Assembly (NCBI GenBank): GCA_037951165.1 | Contig: JBBDHG010000057.1 | Coordinates: 11,868,001-11,932,000, forward strand | Length of the DNA stretch: 64,000 bases | Reading direction: 5' to 3' | Origin: Lophius americanus | Taxonomy: Eukaryota > Chordata > Actinopteri > Lophiiformes > Lophiidae | Part shown: positions 12,131 to 21,489 of the stretch, piece by piece | How positions within the stretch are numbered: position 1 is the stretch's first letter | Layout: each line of letters opens with the position of its first letter | Program-made: the position numbers and the translations under genes | Notes under the pieces: generated by a model | What the model saw: the letters and a program-made list of their open reading frames with translations, nothing else | Database searches by the model: none | Told to the model about the DNA's origin: nothing

Positions 12131-12533
12131 CTTCAGCGTCTCTGTTCAGCATACTGAGCCCCACGTCAACACACAAAGGAACATCAAAGGAATTAAAGGA
12201 ACTCCTGAAACCGAGGCCGCAGCTCCACTCCCAAAAAAACATCAAAGGAATAAAAGGATGGAAAAGCAGCAATTGCCAAATTGCGATGTAACTTTCGACT
12301 TCGACTTTCTATGTTATTATTTATTTATTTTAAATTTAAGTTTTTTTGTAATCTTGCTCACAAACAAACTGGAGATATTCAATGCTGCAGTGGGAGCAAA
12401 TAAGGCTACGAGCTGACAAAAAAAACCATGATCCTCTGTGTCCCACAGGGCCTTGTTACTCAGAGATCGGAGCGCTGTTCCCCGTGTCATGTCTCCCACT
12501 CCAAGAATCAGGCCAATTGTTTGTGCGTGGGTG

Positions 12534-12612
<79 letters not shown>
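12534..12612. repeat. (GT)n dinucleotide microsatellite
   Basis: Almost uninterrupted GT repeat of nearly 40 units. Poly-Cys-Val frames over it are not genes. It is a likely polymorphic marker. Confidence 0.97.
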
Positions 12613-12615
<3 letters not shown>

Positions 12616-15600
12616 CTGGTTCTAGGCAGCTATTAACCTAGTTTTTAAGTAATTGTGAACTCTCTATGGTTCTGCACAGCATAATTACTTATGCCTGCAG
12701 TATGTGTTTGCAAGATGCAAGTCATGAATAGCTGATCATTTAGCAAAGCCTCTCATTTATTCTTGCAGGACCTGCTCTGTCTTTATTCATCTATTAGTTT
12801 GATAGAGCATCGCTATCTGTGTCGTGAAGTTGGTTTTTGATTGGACTGTTTACAGCGGGCTCACCGAAGCTCACTTCCCTGCTGTTTTTGTGTCCAACTT
12901 GAAGTAATCCGACTTATCCAGCTAAAACCATATTAGATCAGAGTAAAAGGATCAACTCAACAAGGACCGGTTTGTGAGGCTGCAGGGAGAAACTTCGCTA
13001 GCACAGGAAATTCAAAGTGAAATGCTGCCATCTGCTGAATGCTCTTCCCCCTGCACCCTTGTGATGGACTGATTTAGCTGAGTCAGTCCATCACATTTCT
13101 TTTTTTTCTTTTTTTTGGCATGAAGACAAAATACCAGCTTTGGATAAGCAATCAGATCCTTTACTTAAATAGAGGTACTAATATTACGCTACAGAAAACG
13201 TATACATTCAATACTTTACTTCAGTAAAAGTAAGCAAGAATTGTCAGCATAATCTAACTAAAGCATTGAAGTAAAAGTGCTCATTGCACAGAATAATGTT
13301 TCTTCTCTGTGCTTTTGGTTTTGATTGGCTGAATTAATCTAACTACTCGATCTGAAGTATACGTGTATATGTATGCGTCTCTTAATGTAATCTACATGTC
13401 CTATTTATATGAGCTCTGTCCTGTGCGAACCATGTATCCCTTTTCATAAGATAAACTAAAAAGTCACAAAGATAAAACTAATAAAACTAAAAAAGATTCT
13501 TTTTTAGTTTTATTAGTTACTTAAGAAGTAAATGGGTTTCCTCAATCCACAATTAAAATCAACAAATTTGGTCAAACGGTACATGGGTTTAACTGGACAG
13601 GAACAGTGTGATATAATCTGAAAAGTAACTAAGAAAGTAACTACAGATGTCAGAAAAGTGTTGTTGCATAGAAGGTACAATATTTCTCTGAGATGTAGTG
13701 TAGTAATAATAGTAAGATAAGTAAGATAATTATATAAAGATTTTGGTTTAGACCTGCTCTAAACATACATGAGACAACATGTAGCATTACAGCGCTATAT
13801 AAATAAAGAATGATTGATTGATTGATAGTAAAAGTATAAAGAAGTATACAATTAAAACACTGCAGTAAAGTTCCTCAAAAAGTTCTTGGTTAATATCCAC
13901 CACTACAACTCACTTTTTAATGATAACCCCTTAGTCATTTTACAAAAAAAACATTTTCTAACCTTTATTTAAAACAAAGTATCCTATAAATGCTATGCTT
14001 ATTACGCTACATTATAATCAAACACTTCATATATCTGTTTACTAGTTGACTAATCACTCTACATATTTTATACCTTCTCTTCTTAAAGTGTTTGTATTCT
14101 AATTACTATTGTTGTTTTCATTAGTTTTTGTAGACTGATAATGTGGGACTAATAAAGTTATCTTATACAATTAAATCTTCTCACAAATAATAGTAAACAA
14201 GAATATATTTTAAAAAATAGATAAACAAAATATAAATTCAAAGGTTTCAACTTTGACTTCTCAAACAAGAAGTTCACTCTAGTGTCATTCTTATTTCCTA
14301 CAACCTTCATTGTGCTGCAGTATAGCTTCAGCTCCTCCAGGAGGTGCAAGAAGTTTTGGTTTTGAGTCTTTTGTGAATATGAAATTTACCTAGAAAAATT
14401 ATTGATTGCAAACAACAAAAGAAATCCTTATCCTGGTCCAATTTATTGAAGCAAATAATTTCTTTTTCCTGGAACTTAATTTCAAGATGGATATTCTCTT
14501 AATTACATAGAATATATTCCAATACACATTTATGAAATAAAAGACAAATGTTTTCCTTCCATACAAGGTGAGCACTTAAGATGTGATAGACAAAATGAAT
14601 CAGAAGTGTGAGTACACCAATCACAGGCTTTCGCAAAAGCTTTATTTGTATAGTGTGAGTTTAAACAAACAGCCATGACTAAAACCATAGTTTGTAAGCG
14701 CAGCTTAGCCTCAGCACAAACATTAATATCCATATACTCAGATCAAAGCCTGTGCTGCACTGTTTCTTATCTGTCCACCAAGATGGCAGCCATTTCTTTG
14801 TAACCAACATGAAAATGGCTCATTGGACTGATGACCGAGGCTTCAAAGCCTATCACTTACCTTAGCAGTCCAGTGACCCGCAGCCCTGCGGAAAGCATCA
14901 CTTGAACTTCTTATTTATATCGTTCCTCTGGATCTGCTTCTGCCTGATCTCTTGGCCTAGATCGTTCCAAAAACCAGGTACAGTTATGGCCTTTAATATC
15001 AGAACTGTCGGCCTGGACTGGATCTAGAAGAAGGCCACTTAAGTGTTCCAGTCCCCCTTCCTGGAATCCGTCAACCCAACAGAGTCTCAGAGCTCTTGTC
15101 TCAAGATCCAGGATCACCTGGCTGTAGATGTTCTCCATAGGGTTGTCAAAGCAATGTGGTTATTTTGATTGATTAATTTTTTCTAAATTAATGCTGATTA
15201 ATGGCACTCTGTGGCGTCACACATCAGTGAACCTGTTACATCTACAACAGCTAAAACATGATGGATGCAGATTACAAGGTTACACTGAAGCAGGTCAGTG
15301 ATTCTCTCACAGATCTCTTCTGTAGGCTGGAACACAAGTGACCTTTGTCAGGCCGTGTCGAGCGCGCTTACCGGCAGAGGTCAGCGAGAGACACGCAGTA
15401 GAGGAAATCTATGAGAGTAAAAGTAATTTTTAATGTTGTCCTTTAATGTCAATGTCCACTGTTTTATGTTCTTGCATATTTCCTATGATTTGCTGTCAAA
15501 GCACTTTGTAAAGGTGCTGTATAAATAAAATGATTATCATTTAGTCAGCTCATGTTAAGTTCTTCTTTCAAGAGTATTTTTCTCTGTATGATCTTACAAT

Positions 15601-15900
15601 AGTCTGCACAGAATGCGTGCTCAGATATGTAGGCCTTATTCTTGCTTTTAATGGTCAGTATTGGATGTAAACATAAAAATAATGGCTCTGAATGCATGGG
15701 AAACAACCTTTAATGTTTATAATGCCTATATTCATTGATTTACTATTATCATAAAATAAATTTGAATTAAAAAATTTTAAAAGGCTTTTTACAGGAAATA
15801 TTCATTAGTGAATATATTACAATCCATTTAATTAATTGGTATTTCTTTCATCGTCTGACAGCTTTAGTTCCCAAACAAAGAATAATCATTTTAAAGGACA
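12613..15900. other. Intergenic DNA with small repeat tails
   Basis: No gene is recognised. At 13790-13826 there is a LINE/SINE-like tail 'cagcgctatataaataaaga' followed by (TGAT)n, and at 15495-15530 a similar tail 'agcactttgtaaaggtgctg'. A 28-bp self-complementary block (about 13482-13518: aaaactaaaaaagattctttt, then ttagtttt) could fold as a hairpin. Confidence 0.45.
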
Positions 15901-15926
15901 TTTTTGGACTAAGTTAGGGCGCTTCC

Positions 15927-16412
15927 CTGGAAGAGGATTTTAATCGTGGTCGGGACAGTCCTCTGGAAGAGGTTTTTAGTCTCCGTCAGGACGCTCCTCT
16001 GGAAAAGGGCTTTTGATCACGGTCGGGAAAATCCGATGTAAGTGGTTTTTAGTCTTGTCAGGATGCTATTCTGGAAAAGGTTCTAGTCTCAGTATGGACA
16101 CTACTCTGGAAGAGGTTTTTAGTCTCGGTCAGGATGGTCCTCTGGAAGAGGTATTATTCTCGGTAAGGACCATCCTCTGGAAAAGGTTTTTAGTCTGGGT
16201 CGGGACAGTCAACTGGAAGAGGTTTTTAGTCTCGTCAGGATGCTATTCTGGAAGAGGTTCTAGTCTCAGTATGGACACTACCATGGAAGAGGTTTTTAGT
16301 CTCGGTCAGGATGCTCCTCTGGAAGAGGTATTATTCTCGGTCAGGACATTACTTTGGAAGAGGTTTTTAGTCTTGGTCAGGACGCTTCACTGGAAGAGGT
16401 TTTAGTCTTAGT
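15927..16412. repeat. 36-bp minisatellite with 177-bp higher-order period
   Basis: About 13-14 units of roughly 36 bases (consensus start CTGGAAGAGGTTTTTAGTCT), 100-600 bases ahead of the MAST-like gene. Unit variants recur in blocks of five: the 'atgctatt' variant at 16063 returns at 16240, 177 bases later, followed by the same order of variants. The 130-codon frame over it (16013-16405) is a consequence of the repeat and is not called as a gene. Confidence 0.9.
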
Positions 16413-16517
16413 GAGAATGAGAAATACATTTGAGGATGCCATCATAACAATATCTTAACGTTAGAAGATCTTTCATTTCCAGAAATTCTGTTGAATTATT
16501 GTCTTCATTTTGTTCAG

Positions 16518-16712
16518 TCCACATTAGTTCAGATGGATCCAGTGTCACATCGGCCAGACCGGGTCCTGAAACAGGGTACCACAGCCCTCAACTTCATTCA
16601 CCTCCAGCTGGTGCAGCTGACCAGAGACTGTGGAAACATGCTTCACATCGGTCTGGTCACCATACAGAATTTCCTAGAGCTAGAGAATAAACTGGAGAAG
16701 ATTCTCCATGAG
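16518..16712 (+). CDS. MAST-like kinase, first recognised exon (DUF1908 portion)
   Basis: 65 codons after the acceptor gttcag at 16512-16517 and before a strong donor gag|gtaagt. The sequence LNFIHLQLVQLTRDCGNML followed by FLELENKLEKILHE parallels the MAST DUF1908 block in which a helix with 'ARDCLDKS' is followed by 'YFLELQ..L.KLLQEA'. Met at 16533 (MDPVSHRPD) is the first possible start. The next exon joins at phase 0 and skips the second half of DUF1908 (the RPARLLECLEFDPEEF region of mammalian MASTs), for which I find no exon. Confidence 0.75.
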
Positions 16713-19700
16713 GTAAGTGTGTGTCATCGTTTATCAACCAATTACCATGAAACCAAACTGGAAGTTAAACATTGTAAAACAGCCCAAAAGCCTCTCACCC
16801 AGGTCATCTTAGCGAGTGTTCACAATAACCGCTAACCCACTTTGTCTGGGTGATGATCCACTATAGCCTCTAACCCCTGGTCTTGGAGATGATCCACTAT
16901 AACCTTAACTTTGGTCATTTTGGTGAGGTTACACAATTGCATAAGCCAGGTCCTCTGAGGTAAGGGTCAACTACAACCTCTACCCCGAGTTGTCTGGATG
17001 AAGATTTACCATAATCTTTAACAGTGGCCATCTGGGTAAGGGTCAACAATAACCTCAAACCTCGGTCGTCTGGATGAGGGTCTTGGTCTTGGTAACGCCA
17101 CTTTGACCCGTTTCCATATCTTGTCATTCCTGTATTTGATTTAGACCCGGGCGACCTGCACATCTCCTTTGAAGAAACCAGTCATGAGTGATTTTGAGAC
17201 GGTCAGGCAGATTGGCCGAGGCGGCTTTGCGTGAGTGAATCCGACTCGATGGACACTGAAACCAACACATTATGTTGTCTCCGGAATATTAGTGTCTTAA
17301 ATAATGGTTCCTTCTCTCTCTTATCCAGAGCTGTTGACCTTGTGGCCCACAAAAACACTGGTCAGACTTTTGCCATGAAAAAGATAAAACGGAAAAAAGT
17401 GGCTAAGGATCTTCTAGACCAGGTCTTGTTGGAGCGTGACATCCTCACCTTTATCAACAATCCCTTTGTAGTCTCTATGTTCTGCTCCTTCGAAACAGAG
17501 AGGCATTTATGTATGGTCTTGGAGCATGTGGGAGGTAAGACGGCTGAGGTGGATTGGTTGGAAATTTGTCTCACGTCCTTTGATGATTGGACACAACTTT
17601 TATGATGCTATGGTCTGACCTCATACAGTCTGCTCTTGTGTGTTTCTGACTGCATAGGTGGAGATTGTGCAAAACTGCTTGAAATGCATGGGCGTCTTCC
17701 TGAGGACCTGGCCCGCATGTATTTGGCGGAAACTGTCTTGGCTTTAGAGTACATCCACAGTTATGGAATCTTGCACAGAGATGTCAAACCCAGCAAGTGA
17801 GTCCTCAAAATGTCCCACTAACAGAAATAAATTCACATTTTACTTTCTCTTTAATGCCACAAACTGACTGTCTGACTTTTACCAATACCAGTACCAATAC
17901 CAACCAACCAACCAACAATCCATCCATTCATTTTATTCTGCTCATCAGGGTTAGGTTGTGGTGGCAGGAGGCCAAGGTAAGAATTCCAAACATCCCTTTC
18001 CTCAGCGACACTCTCCAGCTCACCCCAGCAGGATATATGTAGTACCTTTCGAGGGTGGAGCTCTGATATCGAGAGGGAACCCAGAGTGGAGCCACTGCTC
18101 CTTCAAGCCTATAATAGAGCCAGTTGATGTGTGTCAGTTCTTCATCAGGATGCCTCCAGAGCACCTCCCTTTGGAGTTATATCCAGGCCTATCCAACTGG
18201 GAGGAGATCTTGCCTTTATCTCATTGGAGGGACTATATATCTCATCGGGCCTGGGTACACGTTTGGATCCCCCGGATAAACTGGAGAGTGTTGATGGAGA
18301 GAGGGATGGCTGGAATACCCTTCCCAGCTGAAGAAAATGGAATTGAAAGACGGCAGTATATACAGTTCCTTAGCTAAGACTGAACACTTGTGGAAAAGAG
18401 GTCTTCAGCCAATGACCATTAAGAGAACAACTTTCACTGTTAATCGCAATGTTTAGGACATTTTTCTCTCCATCAAATTTTAGGTTTGTTGTTTGGGAAT
18501 TTAATCTAACAGGAGACTTTCTCTTGCTTCTTCCCATTGTAGTCTCTTGATCAGTTCCACAGGACACATCAAGCTGACTGATTTCGGACTCTCAAAGATT
18601 GGTCCAGTGAATATGACAACAGATCTGGACCATGACTACATCAAGAGAGCTGCCCAGGAGTTTGCGGATGAAGAAGTGAGTCTCATCTATCACTTTTTCT
18701 CATGTTTAATTCACTTATAAATCATTGTGGTTTCCTCCTGCAGTTAAGAGGTACGCCACCTTACATTGCCCCAGAAATAATCCTGCAGCTGGGCTACGGT
18801 AAATCTATGGACTGGTGGTCCCTGGGCATTGTTCAGTACGAATTCCTGGTCGGCACAGTCCCCTTCCCTGGAGATGAAGTAGAGGAGATCTTTGAAAAAG
18901 TGCTTAAAGGTGAGACTCTTCAGGTCCTTCACATCTCAACGTTCTCCTGAAAATCAGATAGAAGCTGCCCGTTTAAAACTATCAGTTTATTTTAGCATCA
19001 ATATCTTCACATCAGATTTATGATGATTTATTTTTAATCCTGACATTCAGACTTTTTGCTGATATTGATCAAACCAAGATTATCTCTCTGATCCCTGATC
19101 CCTGATCCCTTTTTCTTTCTAGACAACATTACCTGGCCAGATGGGAAGGATGTCCTACCAGTTGATGCCCACGACCTTATAAGGCGTCTCTTGGACAAAA
19201 ACAGTATGACACGGCTGGGAACAGGTTAGTGACAAATCTTCAAAAGATGGAACTGCTGTGAGGACCTAATGGGGAGAGACGGGGTCAAGGGTAAACCACT
19301 TTGATCAGGAACAGGATGCGGAGATGTTCAAACTAAATATATGATTGTCTGTTATTCCACAAGGAGGTGTAGAGGAAGTGAAGGAGCATCCCTTCTTCCA
19401 AGATGTGCCCTGGAACAACCTCCTGGATCAATTTGTCCCACTGATGAATGACGAGTGGAGCTCCAGTAAGTCCCATTAGAGAAAGTTAGACCAACCCAGA
19501 TTCAAATCAGACAGGAGCTCTGAACACATATCAGTCTGTCATCAAACATCATCAGATGCCGAATGATCAAAGCACTCATGGACCACCTTCAGAAGGGTTC
19601 CCCTGCAGGTTTCTCTGGGTTGAGGCTTAGCTCTTCAGAAATGTCTGATGGAAACTATGAGTGGGATTATTATATTTGGCTTTTGTGATGACTTAATACA

Positions 19701-20938
19701 TAATGGTGGTTGCCGTGTTTTCCCTTTTTTGACCCTTCCTCTGTTGAAGGCTCCTCTGATGAAGGCTCCTCTGGAGAAAGTTTCTATTCTGAAGGTGTCA
19801 TTGGTGAAGGCTACTATGATGAAGACTCCACTGATGACGGCTCTTCGGATGAAGGCTCCTCTGATGAATGCTCCTCTGGTGAAAACTTTTATTGTGAAGG
19901 TGTCTATGGTGAAGGCTCTTATGATGAAGGCTCTTCTGTTGACGGCTCATCTGATGACGGCTCTTCTGATGAAGACTCCTCCGATGGAGGGTCCTTTGAT
20001 GAAGGCTCCGTTTATGCGGATGGACCACTGTGTGAGATGGCAGCCTTCAGCTCTGTTGCCTTCCGCTTCAAGGAAGTATGGTTCCTTTAGCATCTCTGCT
20101 GTCTGAAAAATATTTTTCATCAGCCACATGTTGACCTTTGATCCATGGCATGTCTCATTCCAGGTTTACGGCAGCCCAGAACACCTGTCACTCTCCAACC
20201 TTCCAACATCTTCGCGACTACATCAGATCAAACAGAAGCCTTCAGAGCGCTTACATGATAAAGCAGTAGAGAAGGTAAGCATCTAATATTAATGTGTATG
20301 ACATAACATCACTGTCCTGACTCACAGATTTTCATTCAGATTCTTTTAACCATCCTCGTTCAGCCCACATTAGTCCAAATGGACCCAGTGTCAGAGCAGA
20401 AAAGGGGACCATTCAACAACGTCCACAACATCATCCATCTCAAGTTGGAGAAGATGAAAAAACTGGTGACCAGACGTGCAACAGATAACAAAAGTCACCC
20501 TTCGGATGTGATCACAATTTTTGAGTTTGGATCACGGATCGAATCATTTTTGAGATCACTCAAAAGCTAGCTCAGGAGGTAGAGCGGCCATCCACTTATC
20601 TGAAGGCCAGAGGTTCAATCCAAGACCCTTGAGGTCTACATGTCAGCTATCTTGAGCAAGGTACTGAACCCAAGGCTGCTCCCAATGGCTGTTCCATTGG
20701 CGTGGGACTGATGCATGAATGTTTATGGCTTCTTGTGACGATGTGTCAGCCTCTCTCACCACTTTGTGAATGTTTTTGTGAATGGGTGAATGCTTGCTCG
20801 TGTTGTAAAGTTGTCGAGCTGACTAGAAAAGCGCTATGTAAGAACAGTCCATTTAGCATTTAAGCCATGAATAAATGCTTTTTTCACTTTCAGACCATGG
20901 GCAAAAGTTCCAGAGAGAAAAAGATATTCAATGTCTAA
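16518..20938 (+). CDS. MAST-family serine/threonine kinase, compact and PDZ-less (gene-level entry)
   Basis: MAST (microtubule-associated Ser/Thr) kinases are AGC-type kinases with an N-terminal DUF1908 region, a kinase domain and usually a PDZ domain. Exons joined in phase here are 16518-16712, 17145-17230, 17329-17534, 17658-17796, 18543-18675, 18744-18909, 19123-19224, 19364-19465, 19750-20075, 20164-20274 and 20364-20570. Together they give 590 residues plus stop, or 585 if translation starts at ATG 16533. Introns are mostly 70-750 bases. Residues 1-65 match part of DUF1908, about 82-376 form the kinase, 377-485 are acidic Ser-rich, and 486-522 resemble the short post-kinase MAST block. 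The 5' end may be incomplete. The 3' end is either the TAG at 20568, which comes from a SINE, or a last exon at 20894-20938 followed by AATAAA at 20952. I know no named orthologue; the MAST family call is firm and the subtype is not. Confidence 0.85.
16838..17090. repeat. Intronic degenerate tandem repeat of about 38 bp
   Basis: About six diverged units around 'gatgatccactataacctct' and 'ggtcgtctggatgagggtc', within the first intron of the MAST-like gene. Divergence between units is high, so it is an old array. Confidence 0.6.
17145..19465 (+). CDS. MAST-like kinase, catalytic-domain exons
   Basis: Seven exons (17145-17230, 17329-17534, 17658-17796, 18543-18675, 18744-18909, 19123-19224, 19364-19465) encode a complete kinase fold. 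Visible are SDFETVRQIGRGGFAAVDLV (Gly loop), FAMKKI with the ATP lysine, LERDILTFINNPFVVSMF, CMVLEHVGGGDC, ILHRDVKPSN (catalytic loop), IKLTDFGLSKIG, TPPYIAPEIIL, DWWSLGI and EHPFFQDVPW. The residues needed for catalysis (Lys, HRD, DFG) are all there. The activation-loop end reads RGTPPYIAPE where AGC kinases have CGTPEYIAPE. The C-lobe boundary LGTGGVEEVKEHPFF fits the MAST pattern LGTGG..EVK.H.FF. Confidence 0.92.
17870..18345 (+). mobile_element. LINE 3'-end fragment in an intron of the MAST-like gene
   Basis: The + strand frame gives HWRDYISHRAWVHVWIPR followed by WRVLMERGMAGIPFPAEE, the typical end of a fish non-LTR retrotransposon ORF. The upstream part (GNPEWSHCSF, then RMPPEHLPLELYPG) continues the match with frameshifts. 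The left border has a (CCAA)n tract and a short piece 'ggcaggaggccaaggtaaga' that resembles the same element's other end, so the insertion is rearranged. It lies in the intron between 17797 and 18542. Confidence 0.65.
19750..20075 (+). CDS. MAST-like kinase, acidic Ser/Glu/Asp repeat exon
   Basis: The exon is in phase with the preceding exon (split Ser codon) and encodes 108 residues built from 15-base units for EGSSD and variants: repeated DEGSS, DDGSS and GEGYYDE. It then continues as MAAFSSVAFRFKE, which resembles the conserved IRQFSSCSPRF.KV block behind the kinase of other MASTs. The donor is gaa|gtatgg. Because the array keeps frame through about 18 units and both ends join real coding sequence, it is read as coding. 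The segment is rich in possible casein kinase 2 sites. Confidence 0.8.
20164..20570 (+). CDS. MAST-like kinase, C-terminal exons
   Basis: Exon 20164-20274 (37 codons, VYGSPEHLSLSNLPTSS through AVEK|gtaagc) continues the MAST post-kinase block. Exon 20364-20570 follows at phase 0 after gttcag. It begins PTLVQMDPVSEQ, nearly the same as the start of the first exon (STLVQMDPVSHR), and stops at TAG 20568-20570, the first bases of a SINE. Either this is the true, SINE-truncated C-terminus, or an internal donor such as ctg|gtgacc (about 20466) leads to 20894-20938 (TMGKSSREKKIFNV, stop). A third view is that the exon starts a second, decayed gene copy. Confidence 0.6.
20566..20862 (+). repeat. tRNA-derived SINE
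   Basis: Begins gctagctcaggaggtagagc (RNA polymerase III A box) and has a B box ggttcaatcc about 45 bases on. The body words 'ttgagcaaggtactgaaccc' and 'gtgaatgggtgaatgc' and the end 'aaaagcgctatgtaagaaca' plus 'gtccattta' are those of a widespread teleost SINE. It lies in the sense direction relative to the MAST-like gene and supplies a stop codon to its last read-through exon. Confidence 0.9.
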
Positions 20939-20951
20939 AAGAACTTGTTTA

Positions 20952-20957
20952 AATAAA
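20952..20957 (+). terminator. Possible poly(A) signal of the MAST-like gene
   Basis: AATAAA 14 bases after the stop codon of the candidate last exon 20894-20938. No other gene on this strand could use it nearby. Confidence 0.4.
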
Positions 20958-20984
20958 ATATTCAATGTTAAATCAATGCCCAGT

Positions 20985-21240
20985 TTGGGATAATCCCTGT
21001 GGAAAGTTGTCACACTTGATATTGGCAGTGTGATTTGAGTGGTGAAATGGAGAGTGGGTACGTCTTTAGGATCATCAGGTGGGCACCCTCTTCATTCATG
21101 TTTTACAGGCTAGGCGCTCGATGTCCAACAACTGGGCAGTTCAAATTGTGCTAGCTTTATCTAGGTTTAATATGTTTTGGTTTGCTTCTGTCACAAATTC
21201 GTTTTCCTTTCTTTTTTTTAAGTCATCCAATCCGTTCTAG
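20985..21240 (-). repeat. Direct repeat, left copy (probable LINE 3' untranslated tail)
   Basis: About 250 bases closely resembling 23668-23930: shared words include 'ttggcagt.tgattg', 'agtgaaatggagag', 'atcaggtgggcaccct' and 'atctaggtttaatat'. The copy lies just beyond the C-terminal end of the LINE frame on the - strand, so it is probably the LINE's 3' untranslated tail. Confidence 0.6.
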
Positions 21241-21387
21241 GAAACAGCTTTTTGCTCTTGTGGTAAAAACTGCTATTACTGTGTTATAATTAATTTCACC
21301 GAAATTAGTCGCTCAACACTTATACCAAACATCCAGGTTAGCATTGGTTGCTAGACCAAAATTTTCCATACTCAACTCCTACTAGTA

Positions 21388-21462
21388 ACAATAATAATAA
21401 TAATAATACATTTTATTTATAACGCACTTTAAATTGGAATCAAATCTCAAATTGCTAATAGA
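21388..21462 (-). repeat. Short (ATT)n-tailed dispersed repeat, copy 5 (inverted)
   Basis: (AAT)n, then 'acattttatttataacgcac', 'tttaaattgg' and 'aatcaaatctcaaattgcta': a diverged reverse copy of the core at 3469. Confidence 0.6.
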
Positions 21463-21489
21463 TTAGTTTTAGGTTTGGCACTGTTAGGT

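Noticed and set aside
12072..12641. Frames with poly-Leu/poly-Tyr and poly-Cys-Val runs
   Set aside because: They are products of (ATT)n and (GT)n microsatellites.
15245..15300. Possible first exon of the MAST-like gene (ATGATGGATGCAGATTACAA followed by gcag|gtcagt)
   Set aside because: It would fit as a short start exon, but nothing in the sequence ties it to MAST proteins and the join to 16518 cannot be tested here.
16013..16405. 130-codon open frame with repeated SGCYSG / EEVF / WKRF words
   Set aside because: It is the translation of the 36-bp minisatellite (period divisible by three), has no splice or family support and is out of context for a separate protein.
19798..20028. Antisense His/Ser/Leu-rich frame opposite the acidic exon
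   Set aside because: It is the shadow of the 15-bp coding repeat on the other strand.
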